Below, in pieces: positions 7,795 to 16,112 of a DNA stretch of 39,440 nt (positions are counted from its first letter, which is position 1; every line of letters starts with the position of its first letter). The DNA comes from an uncultured Clostridium sp. Lineage in GTDB: Bacteria; Bacillota; Clostridia; TANB77; CAG-508. The stretch lies in NCBI GenBank assembly GCA_947088765.1, contig CAMUHU010000008.1, positions 1 to 39,440 of the forward strand, read 5' to 3'. The notes under the pieces are model-generated. The model was given only the letters and a program-made list of their open reading frames with translations, made no database searches and was not told where the DNA came from. Both the position numbers and the translations under genes were made by a program.

Positions 7795-9516
7795 ATGAAT
7801 TATAAAGAAAGATATGAAGAATGGTTAAACAATCCAGACTTTAGAGAAGAAGTAAAAAAAGAATTAGAAAGTATAAAAAATGATGAAAAAGAAATAGAAG
7901 ACAGATTTTATAAAGACTTAGAATTCGGAACAGCAGGATTAAGAGGCGTAATAGGCTACGGAACAAACAGAATGAACAAATATACAGTAGGAAAAGCAAC
8001 ACTAGGACTTGCAGAATACATAATAAAAAACAATGGGCAAAATAGAGGAGTAGCAATAGCATATGACTGTAGGCATATGTCAAAAGAATTCAGTGAAGAA
8101 GCAGCACTAATATTAAACACAAAAGGAATAAAAACATACATATTTGAAGAACTAGCGCCAACACCAGAACTATCATTTGCAGTAAGAGAACTAAAATGTA
8201 TATCTGGAATAGTAATAACAGCAAGTCATAATCCACCAGAATATAATGGATATAAAGTATATTGGGAAGACGGAGCACAAATAATATCACCAACAGATGA
8301 AGGAATAATAAACGAAGTAAATAAAATAACAGACTACTCAAAAATAACAATAATGAACAAACAAGAAGCAAAAGAAAAAGGGCTATATAACATAATAGGA
8401 AAAGAAATGGATGATAGATATATAGAAGAAATAAAGAAAAACATATTAAACCCAGAAGCAATAAAACAACAAGCAGAAAAATTAAAAATAGTATATACAC
8501 CATTACATGGAACAGGAGGGAAATTAGTAACGAGAGTATTATCAGAACTAGGATTCAAAAAAATATACACAGTAGAAGAACAAATGACACCAGATGGAAA
8601 CTTTCCAACAGTAGAATATCCAAACCCAGAAGACCCAAAAGCATTTAAACTAGCAATAGAATTAGCAAAAAAGGTAGAAGCAGATATAATACTTGCAAAC
8701 GACCCAGACTCAGACAGAGAAGGAATGTTTGTAAGAGACAATAAAGGAGAATATGTAAGATTTAATGGAAACATGACAAGTCTAGTAATAGCAGAATACA
8801 TATTCTCACAAATGAAAGAAAAGTACATAATGCCAGAAAATGGAGCAATGATAAAAACAATAGTATCATCAAACTTAGCAGAAGCAATAGCAAAAGAATA
8901 CAAACTAAAATTATTCAAAACACTAACAGGATTTAAGCACATGGCAAAAATAATGAGAGAAAACGAAACAGATAAAAAATATAAAATATTATTCTCATAT
9001 GAAGAAAGCTTTGGATGTATAATAGGAACACATGTAAGAGACAAAGACGGAATAGTAGCAATAATGAGCCTTTGCGAACTAGCAGCCTTCTATAAAAGTA
9101 AAGGAATAAGTATATATGAGCAAATGCAAAACATATATAAAAAATATGGATATTACCTAGAAGACCAATATACAATAACAATAAAAGGAGCAGAAGGAGC
9201 AAAAAAGATAAAAGAAATAATGGAAAAAATAAGAAACAATCAGCCAAAAGAAATAGGAAAACACAAAATAATATCAATATATGACTATCAGCAAAAAAAA
9301 TATAAAAACCTAACTACAGGAGAAAAAAAAGCTACGGAATTACCAAAATCAAACGTAATATACTATGAACTGGAAAATGACAACTGGTGTTGTATACGTC
9401 CATCAGGAACAGAACCAAAAATAAAAATGTACTTTGGAATAAAAGCAAACAGCAATGAAGAAGCACAAAAACAACTAGAAGAATTAAAAAATGAAATGAT
9501 AAAAATAGCAACTTAA
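7795..9516 (+). CDS. Phospho-sugar mutase (phosphoglucomutase/phosphomannomutase)
   Basis: An alpha-D-phosphohexomutase interconverting glucose-6-phosphate and glucose-1-phosphate (or the mannose equivalents) through a phosphoserine. At 573 residues it matches the long PgcA-type enzymes of Firmicutes. Visible motifs: catalytic TASHNPPEYNGYK with Ser at about 144, metal loop DPDSDRE at about 303-309, sugar-binding SYEESFG at about 401-407, and phosphate-binding RPSGTEPK from about 535. AAGGAGG sits before the ATG at 7795. It lies directly downstream of galU, so the pair forms a UDP-glucose supply module, though the galU terminator separates their transcripts. Sequence alone does not separate glucose from mannose preference. 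Confidence 0.93.
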   Translation: MNYKERYEEWLNNPDFREEVKKELESIKNDEKEIEDRFYKDLEFGTAGLRGVIGYGTNRMNKYTVGKATLGLAEYIIKNNGQNRGVAIAYDCRHMSKEFSEEAALILNTKGIKTYIFEELAPTPELSFAVRELKCISGIVITASHNPPEYNGYKVYWEDGAQIISPTDEGIINEVNKITDYSKITIMNKQEAKEKGLYNIIGKEMDDRYIEEIKKNILNPEAIKQQAEKLKIVYTPLHGTGGKLVTRVLSELGFKKIYTVEEQMTPDGNFPTVEYPNPEDPKAFKLAIELAKKVEADIILANDPDSDREGMFVRDNKGEYVRFNGNMTSLVIAEYIFSQMKEKYIMPENGAMIKTIVSSNLAEAIAKEYKLKLFKTLTGFKHMAKIMRENETDKKYKILFSYEESFGCIIGTHVRDKDGIVAIMSLCELAAFYKSKGISIYEQMQNIYKKYGYYLEDQYTITIKGAEGAKKIKEIMEKIRNNQPKEIGKHKIISIYDYQQKKYKNLTTGEKKATELPKSNVIYYELENDNWCCIRPSGTEPKIKMYFGIKANSNEEAQKQLEELKNEMIKIAT

Positions 9517-9612
9517 AAAATATGTTACTAGACAATGGGGCTAATTACATAAATTGGGGTTTGTGGGGATGATTATATGTTTTAAAATTTATACAAAATT
9601 ATAAATATACGT

Positions 9613-9716
9613 TGTAGGGGCGATTATTAATCGCCCGCTCTTCGAAGAACATGCTTAAGAATATAAGATTTTTAGCAAGCCTTTGTTAGAACGGGCGATT
9701 GCTAATCGCCCCTACA
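9613..9716. repeat. MITE/REP-like palindromic element
   Basis: Outer 14-bp perfect inverted repeats TGTAGGGGCGATTA (9613-9626) and TAATCGCCCCTACA (9703-9716). Each end also folds alone: GGGCGATT-ATT-AATCGCCC and GGGCGATT-GCT-AATCGCCC. The core of about 60 bases has no reading frame. The rest of the 9517-9868 gap holds only the tRNA promoter. Confidence 0.75.
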
Positions 9717-9827
9717 TTTCTCTACAATTTTAAATTTACCTAAAAATTCATCCTCCCCACAAACACAAATTTATATAATAAAACCATTATACAGTAATCC
9801 TTTTTCTAAAAATGCATAAATGCCCTC

Positions 9828-9856
9828 TTGAAAATAAAAAGAAAATATAATATAAT
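9828..9856 (+). promoter_or_regulatory. Sigma-A promoter for tRNA-Arg
   Basis: TTGAAA (9828-9833), 17-base spacer, perfect TATAAT (9851-9856), 12 bases before the tRNA. Confidence 0.85.
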
Positions 9857-9868
9857 AGACAAGTAAAT

Positions 9869-9944
9869 GTGCTCATAGCTTAGCTGGATAGAGCAGTTGC
9901 CTCCTAAGCAACCGATGGCCGTTCGAGTCGGCCTGGGCACACCA
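9869..9944 (+). tRNA. tRNA-Arg (anticodon CCT)
   Basis: A 76-base tRNA with encoded CCA. The acceptor GTGCTCA pairs with TGGGCAC (one G-U), and the anticodon stem GTTGC/GCAAC encloses the loop CTCCTAA, giving anticodon CCT, which reads AGG. The T-arm is GGCCG-TTCGAGT-CGGCC. Arg AGA/AGG codons dominate in such AT-rich genomes. Its 3' end is duplicated 519 bases downstream (see 10455-10465). Confidence 0.95.
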
Positions 9945-10111
9945 AAGAAGCTTCTGTTGGTATAGACGGAGAAATATTAAGTGGGGCAATACCAGTTAAA
10001 AAGTTGAAATTATTACAAGCTTGGATAATTTTACATGAAGATGAATTATATAAAGCTTGGAATAATGCAGTAAGAGGATTGCCATTTGATGATGTTAAGC
10101 CATTAAATTAA
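9944..10111 (+). pseudogene. DUF4160 protein, 5'-truncated remnant
   Basis: The frame reads KEASVGIDGEILSGAIPVKK, then KLLQAWIILHEDELYKAWNN, ending at TAA 10109-10111. This matches the C-terminal half of DUF4160 proteins (idIetGeilsG.lP...lk.v..W...H..EL...W) and ends ten bases before a DUF2442 remnant; DUF4160-DUF2442 pairs are commonly adjacent. The N-terminal half is missing exactly where the tRNA-Arg 3' end begins, with no start codon or ribosome site left. The DNA arrived or was cut at the tRNA end. Confidence 0.65.
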
Positions 10112-10123
10112 GGAGAAAATGCA

Positions 10124-10426
10124 ATGTATATTTTAGGTGATATAGCTTATGCTGATAATTATAATAATGAGCAAATTAAGGTAGAAAAAATTAAAGTAGT
10201 ATCATAATTATGCTTATTAGTTACATTTTCAAACGGAGAAAAAAGAATTTTTGATGCAAAAGAATTATTAAAATATCCAGCATATGAAAAATTAAAAGAT
10301 TATGGAATTTTTAAAGATGGTTATGTAGAACATGGTGTTATTGTGTGGAACAATGGGAAAATAGATATTGCACCAGAAACAGTGTATAATAATAGCTATG
10401 TTTATGAACAAAATTTAGCTATGTAA
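10124..10426 (+). pseudogene. DUF2442 protein interrupted by an in-frame TAA
   Basis: Starts at ATG 10124 after AAGGAGAAAATGC and runs 100 codons, with one in-frame TAA after 27 codons (following IKVVS). After the stop the same frame continues with LCLLVTFSNGEKRIFDAKEL and GVIVWNNGKIDIAPETVY, the core DUF2442 signatures. A single nonsense mutation is the simplest reading. It forms a pair with the upstream DUF4160 remnant; these pairs are often annotated as toxin-antitoxin-like but their function is poorly known. Codons are rich in T-ending forms, unlike native neighbours, which fits foreign origin. Confidence 0.7.
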
Positions 10427-10454
10427 TCAACTAGAGTTCGTTTCATATAACTAT

Positions 10455-10465
10455 GGCACACCAAA
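10455..10465. repeat. 11-bp direct repeat of the tRNA-Arg 3' end (attachment-site-like)
   Basis: GGCACACCAAA here is identical to 9936-9946, which spans the acceptor end, CCA and two further bases of the tRNA. The two copies bracket the DUF4160/DUF2442 remnants, as expected of an att duplication left by integration at a tRNA. No integrase gene remains between them. Confidence 0.5.
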
Positions 10466-10477
10466 ATGGAGAGTAAA

Positions 10478-10936
10478 ATGGAAGAAAAAGATAAATTCAT
10501 GAAAGAAGCGATAAAGGAAGCAAAAAAGGCCTATGGGAAACTAGAAGTACCAATAGGAGCAGTAATAGTAAAAAATGGAAAAATAATAGCAAGAGGACAT
10601 AATCAAAAAGAAGAAAAAGCAGATACCACAATGCATGCAGAAATAATAGCAATAAAAAAAGCAAGCAAAAAAATAGGAGCATGGAGACTAAATGGATGTG
10701 AAATGTATGTAACACTAGAGCCATGTCCAATGTGTGCAGGAGCAATAATAAATGCAAGACTAGATAAAATATACATAGGCACAATGGACGAAAAAAATGG
10801 AGCATGTGGCTCAGTAACAAATGTATTAGAAGAATACAAGCAAAACTATAAAGTACAAAAAGAAGAAGGAATACATCAAAAAGAATGTGAAGAAATGTTA
10901 AAAAAATTCTTCAAAGAACTAAGGCAAAAAAAATAA
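10478..10936 (+). CDS. tadA: tRNA-specific adenosine deaminase TadA
   Basis: TadA converts A34 to inosine in tRNA-Arg(ACG), allowing it to read CGN codons. The 152-residue protein shows the cytidine-deaminase-fold zinc site, HAE at about 53-55 and PCPMC at about 82-86, plus the family segment GAxGS (GACGS). ATG 10478 is preferred to 10466 because GGAG lies six bases upstream of it and the N-terminus then matches the family. Synteny (tadA, SRP RNA, dnaX, ybaB, recR) is the classic Firmicutes order. The upstream att-like repeat lies ten bases before the start, so the island inserted directly against the 5' end and may have removed its native promoter. Confidence 0.95.
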   Translation: MEEKDKFMKEAIKEAKKAYGKLEVPIGAVIVKNGKIIARGHNQKEEKADTTMHAEIIAIKKASKKIGAWRLNGCEMYVTLEPCPMCAGAIINARLDKIYIGTMDEKNGACGSVTNVLEEYKQNYKVQKEEGIHQKECEEMLKKFFKELRQKK

Positions 10937-10952
10937 CAAAGGAGACAAAAAT

Positions 10953-11705
10953 ATGCAAGACCAAATAATAAAAAAAATAATACATATATTCATAGCAATC
11001 CTAATAACAGTTCTAATAGCAACAATAATAGCATTATTAATATTAAAATACAATGTAGAAGGAGAGGACAACCTACCATTTGAACTATCAAAAATAATGG
11101 TAATAAGCACAGCAGAAGGAAATGACATAGAAAGTGAGCAAACAGAAAACAAATGGAACCTAAAACTGTCACAAAACAATGATATATATTTAGAAATATC
11201 AAAAAATAAAAACTATGAAGAAACAGAAATAATAGACAAAATAATAATAGACAACTTACAAATAATAGAACCACCCCAAACAGGGACAATAAAACTATAC
11301 AAACCTACGGAAAAAGAAAAAATAACATATGAAAACACAGAAGAAAATGAAATAAAAGAAAAATTAGAATATACAGGAAAAGAAAACACAAGCATAAAAA
11401 ACTTAGAAATAGCAAACCAAGGGGGACTAGTACTATTTAGATACGCACTAGAAGACATAGGAACATATACCTCAAACAAAGACGAAATAAAACATGATGG
11501 AACAATACTAAAAGAACAAAATGTAGAATATAAAGACATACAATGTAAAATATCATTTGATATATCAATAAAACTAAAATCAGACATAATATATACAGGA
11601 ACGGTAGAATTAGACTTGCCATCAGGCAATATAATAGAAGAAGGAACGTCTCATTACGAAAAGACAGATTTAAAAGAAATAATTTTTAGAAGAAATTTAA
11701 GATAA
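10953..11705 (+). CDS. Unknown membrane-anchored extracytoplasmic protein
   Basis: A 250-residue protein with an N-terminal membrane helix (about residues 7-31, IIHIFIAILITVLIATIIAL) and a positively charged start, so the remaining 215 residues should face outside. The outer part is polar and beta-rich, with alternating hydrophobic strands (IIIDNLQIIEPP, ISFDISIKLKS, GTVELDLPSG) and many Glu, Asn and Lys. I do not recognise the family. It begins 16 bases after tadA with AAGGAG upstream and probably shares its transcript. It separates tadA from the SRP RNA, where most relatives have no gene. Codon use is native. Confidence 0.8.
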   Translation: MQDQIIKKIIHIFIAILITVLIATIIALLILKYNVEGEDNLPFELSKIMVISTAEGNDIESEQTENKWNLKLSQNNDIYLEISKNKNYEETEIIDKIIIDNLQIIEPPQTGTIKLYKPTEKEKITYENTEENEIKEKLEYTGKENTSIKNLEIANQGGLVLFRYALEDIGTYTSNKDEIKHDGTILKEQNVEYKDIQCKISFDISIKLKSDIIYTGTVELDLPSGNIIEEGTSHYEKTDLKEIIFRRNLR

Positions 11706-11710
11706 AAACA

Positions 11711-11739
11711 TTGAAAAAAAAATAAATAAGATGTATAAT
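11711..11739 (+). promoter_or_regulatory. Sigma-A promoter for the SRP RNA
   Basis: TTGAAA (11711-11716), 17-base spacer, perfect TATAAT (11734-11739). Confidence 0.85.
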
Positions 11740-11751
11740 AATAAAAGTTTA

Positions 11752-11877
11752 AAAATCTGACTCTTGTATGGAGAGTAGATTTCAATAAAAAGCTATGAAT
11801 CTCGTCAGGTTCGGAAGAAAGCAGCGATAAATAGTGCATTTATGTGAAGTGTACTTTCCCTAGAGGAGTTGGATTTT
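11752..11877 (+). ncRNA. ffs: Signal recognition particle RNA (small type)
   Basis: The SRP RNA scaffolds Ffh for co-translational targeting of membrane and secreted proteins. The conserved domain IV hairpin is clear: CAGGTTCGGAAGAAAGCAGC with the GGAA tetraloop and the internal AGCAG bulge; the two deviations from CAGGTCCGGAAGGAAGCAGC compensate each other. The ends pair as AAAATCTGACTC with GAGTTGGATTTT (12 bp, two G-U), setting a length of about 126 bases. That is the small form without an Alu domain, rather than the 270-base Bacillus form. Exact ends may shift by a few bases. Confidence 0.92.
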
Positions 11878-11889
11878 AATTATATTTTT

Positions 11890-11922
11890 AGGAAAGTAAT
11901 CACGAAGTGATTAGTTTCCTTT
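11890..11922 (+). terminator. Hairpin terminator after the SRP RNA
   Basis: AGGAAAGTAATCAC-GAA-GTGATTAGTTTCCT, a 14-bp stem with one mismatch, followed by a short TT(A) stretch; the T run is weak. Confidence 0.55.
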
Positions 11923-11940
11923 AGAAGATAATTATGCGAA

Positions 11941-11986
11941 ATTAAGAGTTTCTTGAGTTACAATAAGGAACTTAGAAACTCTTAAT
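11941..11986. repeat. Inverted repeat upstream of dnaX
   Basis: Perfect 13-bp arms ATTAAGAGTTTCT / AGAAACTCTTAAT with a 20-base loop, ending 30 bases before the dnaX start. No T run follows, so it is a leader hairpin or protein-binding site rather than a terminator. Confidence 0.55.
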
Positions 11987-12016
11987 TCCGTATTAATATT
12001 AATAAAGGGGGCAAAC

Positions 12017-13726
12017 ATGGCATATACAGCATTATATAGAGCATTTAGGCCAAAAACCTTCTCAGAAGTAGTAGGACAAGAGCACATAAAAACAACATTA
12101 AAAAATCAAATAAAAACAGGAAGAGTAGGGCATGCATATCTTCTAAATGGAACAAGAGGAACAGGGAAAACATCAATAGCAAAAATACTAGCAAGAGCAG
12201 TAAACTGTGAAAACCCTAAAGAAGGAGAACCATGTAATGAATGTGAAATCTGTAAAGCAATACTAGACGGTTCATTAACAGACGTAGTAGAAATGGATGC
12301 AGCATCAAACAACAGTGTAGAAGACATAAGAGAAATAAGAAACGAAGTAAACTTTCTTCCAACACGTGCAAAATACAGAATATACATAATAGATGAGGTA
12401 CACATGTTATCAACAGGAGCATTCAATGCACTATTAAAAACATTAGAAGAACCCCCAGAACATGTAAAATTCATATTAGCAACAACAGAACCACAAAAAC
12501 TACCAGCAACAATACTCTCAAGGTGCCAAAGATTTGACTTCAAAAAAATACAAAATGAAGACATAGCAAAAAGATTAAAACTAGTATGTGAAAAAAGCGA
12601 TGTAGAAATTAATGAAGAAGCACTAAACCTAATAGCTGTACTATCAGAAGGAGCAATGAGAGATGCACTAAGCATTTTAGAAAGATGTATACAAGATGGA
12701 GAAAGTAGTATAGACGTAGACAAAATAAAAGAATTAGTAGGAATCCCCAAACTAACATATGTAAACAACACTATAGAAGCAATAATAGACAATAATATAG
12801 AGAAAGCAATAGATGAAATGGACAATGTTATAAAAGAAGGAAAAGATACAACAAATTTCTTATGGGAAATGATAAAATACACAAAAGACATATTAGTTGC
12901 AAAAATAGGAAAAAATCTAGAAATATATAGCAATGAAGAAATAGAAAGAATAAAACAAATAGCAGATAGAACAACCAAAGATAGATTACTAAACATAATA
13001 TTAAAACTTTCAGAAATAGAAAACAAAGTAAAACAATCTACACAAAAAACGATAATATTCCAAACAGGGATAATAAACTTATGCATAAATGAAGAAACAA
13101 AAAGTTTAGAAGAAAGAATAAAAGCATTAGAAAATAAAATTCAAAATGGAATTGGAAGCAATACAACCACAATTCCAATAAAAAATAATTTGACTAAAGA
13201 AATAAATACTACGAAAAAGAATATACAAACAAATACAACCACAGAAACAAATGAAAATGTCAATATAGGGGTGATTAATAATAGCCCACAAGATACGAAA
13301 GAAAAAAAAGAACTAGACATTCAAACTTCAAACCTGAAATCGCAAGAATTCTGGACCAATATTTTACAACAATTAAAAAGTAATGGAAAAGTCATGATAT
13401 ATGCAAACTTATTAAACTCAAGAGCAGTAGAATTAAATGATATGACAATAGGAATAGAATTCCAAGGAGGGCTAAATGATTTTAGAAAAAGATTATTAGA
13501 GCAAAATGAAAACAAAAAAGAAGTTGAAAAACTAGTATCTATTGCATGTGGAAAAGAAATGCAAATAAAATATATAGATAAACCAGCAAAAACAATTGAA
13601 AACAAAAAGAGCACGAAAGCTACCACAGTAGAAGAAAATAAAACAGAGCCAGATAAACAGAACAACATAAACTCATTAGATGATTTAGCAAACTTAGGAA
13701 TAGACATAAATTATATAGATGAATAA
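12017..13726 (+). CDS. dnaX: DNA polymerase III subunits gamma/tau
   Basis: DnaX is the AAA+ motor of the clamp loader, placing the sliding clamp and linking polymerases. The 569-residue protein has Walker A GTRGTGKTS (about 45-53), a zinc module with four Cys (CENPKEGEPC then CEIC), Walker B/DEVH (IIDEVHMLS), and sensor and arginine finger LSRCQRFDF. AAA+ and oligomerisation domains fill the first 370 residues. A low-complexity Asn/Thr/Lys linker (about 380-440) leads to a tau-like tail. AAAGGGGG precedes the ATG. No programmed frameshift signal was noted. The following ybaB and recR support the assignment. Confidence 0.97.
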   Translation: MAYTALYRAFRPKTFSEVVGQEHIKTTLKNQIKTGRVGHAYLLNGTRGTGKTSIAKILARAVNCENPKEGEPCNECEICKAILDGSLTDVVEMDAASNNSVEDIREIRNEVNFLPTRAKYRIYIIDEVHMLSTGAFNALLKTLEEPPEHVKFILATTEPQKLPATILSRCQRFDFKKIQNEDIAKRLKLVCEKSDVEINEEALNLIAVLSEGAMRDALSILERCIQDGESSIDVDKIKELVGIPKLTYVNNTIEAIIDNNIEKAIDEMDNVIKEGKDTTNFLWEMIKYTKDILVAKIGKNLEIYSNEEIERIKQIADRTTKDRLLNIILKLSEIENKVKQSTQKTIIFQTGIINLCINEETKSLEERIKALENKIQNGIGSNTTTIPIKNNLTKEINTTKKNIQTNTTTETNENVNIGVINNSPQDTKEKKELDIQTSNLKSQEFWTNILQQLKSNGKVMIYANLLNSRAVELNDMTIGIEFQGGLNDFRKRLLEQNENKKEVEKLVSIACGKEMQIKYIDKPAKTIENKKSTKATTVEENKTEPDKQNNINSLDDLANLGIDINYIDE

Positions 13727-13764
13727 AAATTCTAAATGTATAAAAAAGAAAGGATGATAAAAAG

Positions 13765-14109
13765 ATGGCAAAAAGAGGAGGATTTCCAGGAGGAATGAAA
13801 GGACTTGGAGGAATGAACATCAATCAACTAATGAAAGAAGCAAAAAAAATGCAAGCAGATGTTGAAAAATCACAAGAAGAACTATCAGTAAAAGAATTCT
13901 CAGCAACAGCAGGAGGAGGAGCAGTAGAAGCAACTGTAACAGGAGCAAAAACACTAAAAGCAATAAAAATAAAACAAGATGTAGTAGACCCAGAAGATGT
14001 AGAAATGTTACAAGACTTAATACTAACATGTATAAATGAAGCACTAAGAAAAGTAGATGAAGCACAAAATGCAGCATTAGGTAAGTTTAATATTCCAGGA
14101 ATCATGTAA
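13765..14109 (+). CDS. Nucleoid-associated protein YbaB/EbfC
   Basis: A small DNA-binding dimer of the YbaB/EbfC family, almost always encoded between dnaX and recR. The 114-residue sequence has a Gly-rich N-terminus (MAKRGGFPGGMKGLGG), an amphipathic helix MNINQLMKEAKKMQADVEK, then the beta segment with AGGGAVEATVTG and the C-terminal helices. GAAAGGATGA precedes the start. Its exact role is unsettled, and is linked to nucleoid organisation and recombination. Confidence 0.94.
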   Translation: MAKRGGFPGGMKGLGGMNINQLMKEAKKMQADVEKSQEELSVKEFSATAGGGAVEATVTGAKTLKAIKIKQDVVDPEDVEMLQDLILTCINEALRKVDEAQNAALGKFNIPGIM

Positions 14110-14206
14110 AGTTAAAAAATAATTGCCAAATAACAATTCTTTTTCAACTTAATATTATAGATTAAGAAACAATTAAACTAAAAAATATAGAGAGGGATTA
14201 AAATAA

Positions 14207-14809
14207 ATGTCATATTATTCACCGTCTATTGAGAAACTAATAGAAAGTTTCGCAAAACTACCAAGCATAGGAAGCAAAACAGCAGCAAGACTAGCATTTC
14301 ATATGTTAAACGCAAGTGAACAAGAAACACAAGATTTTATAAACTCAATATTAAACGCAAAGAAAAACCTAAAATACTGTTCAAAATGCTTTAACATATC
14401 AGACACAGACCCATGCCCAATATGTGGAAACGAAAAAAGAAACCATGCAAATATATGTGTAGTAGAAGATGTAAGAGACATAATAGCAATGGAAAGAACA
14501 CACGAATATAAAGGAGTATATCATGTATTACATGGCTCAATTTCACCAATGAATGGAATTGGACCAGAAGACATAAAAATAAAAGAATTATTAAACAGGC
14601 TAGCAGGGGAAGAAAAGATAGAAGAAGTAATAATAGCAACAAACCCAAGAGTAGAAGGGGAAGCAACAGCAATGTACCTATCAAAACTAATCAAGCCATT
14701 TGGAATAAAAGTAACAAGAATAGCACATGGAGTTCCAGTTGGAGGAGATATAGAATACGCAGATGAAATAACATTAACAAAAGCACTTGAAGGGAGAAGA
14801 GAAATATGA
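14207..14809 (+). CDS. recR: Recombination protein RecR
   Basis: RecR acts with RecF and RecO to load RecA on gapped DNA. The 200-residue protein is the normal length. It shows the N-terminal helix-hairpin-helix ([14 protein letters not shown]), the C4 zinc finger [16 protein letters not shown], a Toprim core starting CVVEDVRD, and the C-terminal Walker-like end with [23 protein letters not shown] lies upstream at slightly long spacing. Its stop overlaps the start of the M23 gene (ATGA), so the two are translationally coupled. Confidence 0.96.
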   Translation: MSYYSPSIEKLIESFAKLPSIGSKTAARLAFHMLNASEQETQDFINSILNAKKNLKYCSKCFNISDTDPCPICGNEKRNHANICVVEDVRDIIAMERTHEYKGVYHVLHGSISPMNGIGPEDIKIKELLNRLAGEEKIEEVIIATNPRVEGEATAMYLSKLIKPFGIKVTRIAHGVPVGGDIEYADEITLTKALEGRREI

Positions 14810-15792
14810 TAAGAAAAGCACTGGTAGCAGTCAGAGCATCAGTAAAATTCATAACAATTTTCATTATAGCAGCATTACTAATAATAGGAATGGTAATATT
14901 TTTATACAAACCAATATATGAAGTATATCTAGACGGAGAATTTGTAGGTTACAGTGAAGATAAACAAAAACTACAAGAAAGAATAAATACATACTTAGAC
15001 AAAGGAGAAGAAGGGCAAGAACACGTTGCATTTGTGCAAGTAGAAAATATGCCAACATATGAACTATGTATGTTAAAAAAAGATATAGTAACAAATGATG
15101 AAGAAATATACAACATGGTTAAAGAAACAGGAACGGTATATTACAAATACTATGCAATAGCAGTAAACAATGAAGAACAACTAAATGTATCAACATTTCA
15201 AGAAGCAGAAGCAGCAGTAAATGAATTAAAACAAAAAAACAGTTCAAATGCAGACAACTTAACAATATTAGAGAAATATGATGTAGAACTAGGAGAATTA
15301 AAACAAACAGAAGAAGCAATAGCAGCATTATATCAACAAAAGAAAGTAACAAGTAAAGTTACAATTTCATCAAAAAATACTAGTAAGCCAACAGCGGGTT
15401 CATCAAAAGGTCCAAGCATAGGAATGTCATTCAGGTATCCAGTAGCATCACCAAGAATATCATCAAGATATGGAAGAAGATGGGGAAGACTGCATGGAGG
15501 ACTAGACTTTGCACTTCCAGTAGGAAACAATATATATGCATCAGCACCAGGAACAGTTACATACTCAGGATGGAACTCAGGGGGATATGGATATTTAGTA
15601 ATAATATCACATGGAAATGGAGTACAAACATACTATGGACACAATAGCTCATTAACGTGTTCAGTAGGACAAACAGTATCAGCAGGAGATAGAATAGCAA
15701 AATCAGGAAACACAGGACGTTCAACAGGACCACACTGCCATTTTGAAATAAGAGTAAATGGAGTAACATACAATCCAGAGATATATTTATAA
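14806..15792 (+). CDS. M23 family (LytM-type) cell-wall metallopeptidase
   Basis: A membrane-anchored zinc peptidase expected to cut peptidoglycan cross-bridges. The 328-residue protein has an N-terminal membrane helix (about 14-36) and a helical region (to about 195). A Ser/Lys/Gly linker leads to the C-terminal M23 domain with HGGLD (His 230, Asp 234) and HCH (His 310, His 312), the complete zinc and catalytic set, so it should be active. Start and end overlap logic: ATG lies inside the recR stop (ATGA). Coupling to recR is unusual functionally and probably reflects operon history. A promoter-terminator unit follows. Confidence 0.92.
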   Translation: MIRKALVAVRASVKFITIFIIAALLIIGMVIFLYKPIYEVYLDGEFVGYSEDKQKLQERINTYLDKGEEGQEHVAFVQVENMPTYELCMLKKDIVTNDEEIYNMVKETGTVYYKYYAIAVNNEEQLNVSTFQEAEAAVNELKQKNSSNADNLTILEKYDVELGELKQTEEAIAALYQQKKVTSKVTISSKNTSKPTAGSSKGPSIGMSFRYPVASPRISSRYGRRWGRLHGGLDFALPVGNNIYASAPGTVTYSGWNSGGYGYLVIISHGNGVQTYYGHNSSLTCSVGQTVSAGDRIAKSGNTGRSTGPHCHFEIRVNGVTYNPEIYL

Positions 15793-15815
15793 AAATTGTG
15801 AATAAAATCTTATTA

Positions 15816-15844
15816 TTGACAATATACTATTATTATGCTACAAT
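15816..15844 (+). promoter_or_regulatory. Strong extended -10 promoter of a mini-transcript
   Basis: Consensus TTGACA (15816-15821), 17-base spacer ending TGC, TACAAT (15839-15844). No gene follows before the terminator at 15888-15920. It closely matches the promoter at 36634-36662. Confidence 0.8.
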
Positions 15845-15850
15845 AGTAGT

Positions 15851-15920
15851 GACAAAAGAGAATGATTTAGTAAAAGCAGAACAAATAAAAACCCTCGCAG
15901 TTCCAGCTACGAGGTTTTTT
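15851..15920 (+). ncRNA. Candidate short non-coding transcript
   Basis: From the promoter above, transcription would start near 15851 and end at the hairpin CCTCG/CGAGG (arms 15893-15897 and 15910-15914) followed by six T, giving about 70 bases. A frame of 26 codons starting GTG 15849 crosses the terminator but has no ribosome site, so coding is unlikely. The rest of the 15793-16112 gap holds only a hairpin repeat and the next promoter. Confidence 0.45.
15888..15920 (+). terminator. Intrinsic terminator of the mini-transcript
   Basis: AAAACCCTCG...CGAGGTTTTTT. It could also catch read-through from the recR-M23 operon. Confidence 0.75.
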
Positions 15921-15924
15921 ATAT

Positions 15925-15949
15925 TGTAGGGGCACGGCGCACCGTGCCC
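15925..15949. repeat. TGTAGGGGC-type hairpin repeat
   Basis: TGTAG followed by GGGCACGG-CGCA-CCGTGCCC, a perfect 8-bp stem. Same edge and stem as other intergenic copies in the window. Confidence 0.7.
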
Positions 15950-16048
15950 ATTGAGAAATAAAATTTGGAAAATATTAGAATTTTGCATAAATTTATATAA
16001 AAAACCATAATCTTATTAACAAATATAAAAATTAGCAGAAACCTTGCA

Positions 16049-16077
16049 TTGTATAAAAAGTAATTTAGTAGTATAAT
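16049..16077 (+). promoter_or_regulatory. Sigma-A promoter of the glycosyltransferase
   Basis: TTGTAT (16049-16054), 17-base spacer, TATAAT (16072-16077), about 36 bases before the start codon. Confidence 0.55.
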
Positions 16078-16112
16078 TGTAATATAAGTTATAAAGAAGG
16101 GAAATGAAATAT

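Noticed and set aside
15849..15929. 26-codon peptide across the mini-transcript
   Set aside because: No ribosome binding site, and the frame runs through the intrinsic terminator, so it would not be translated from this transcript.
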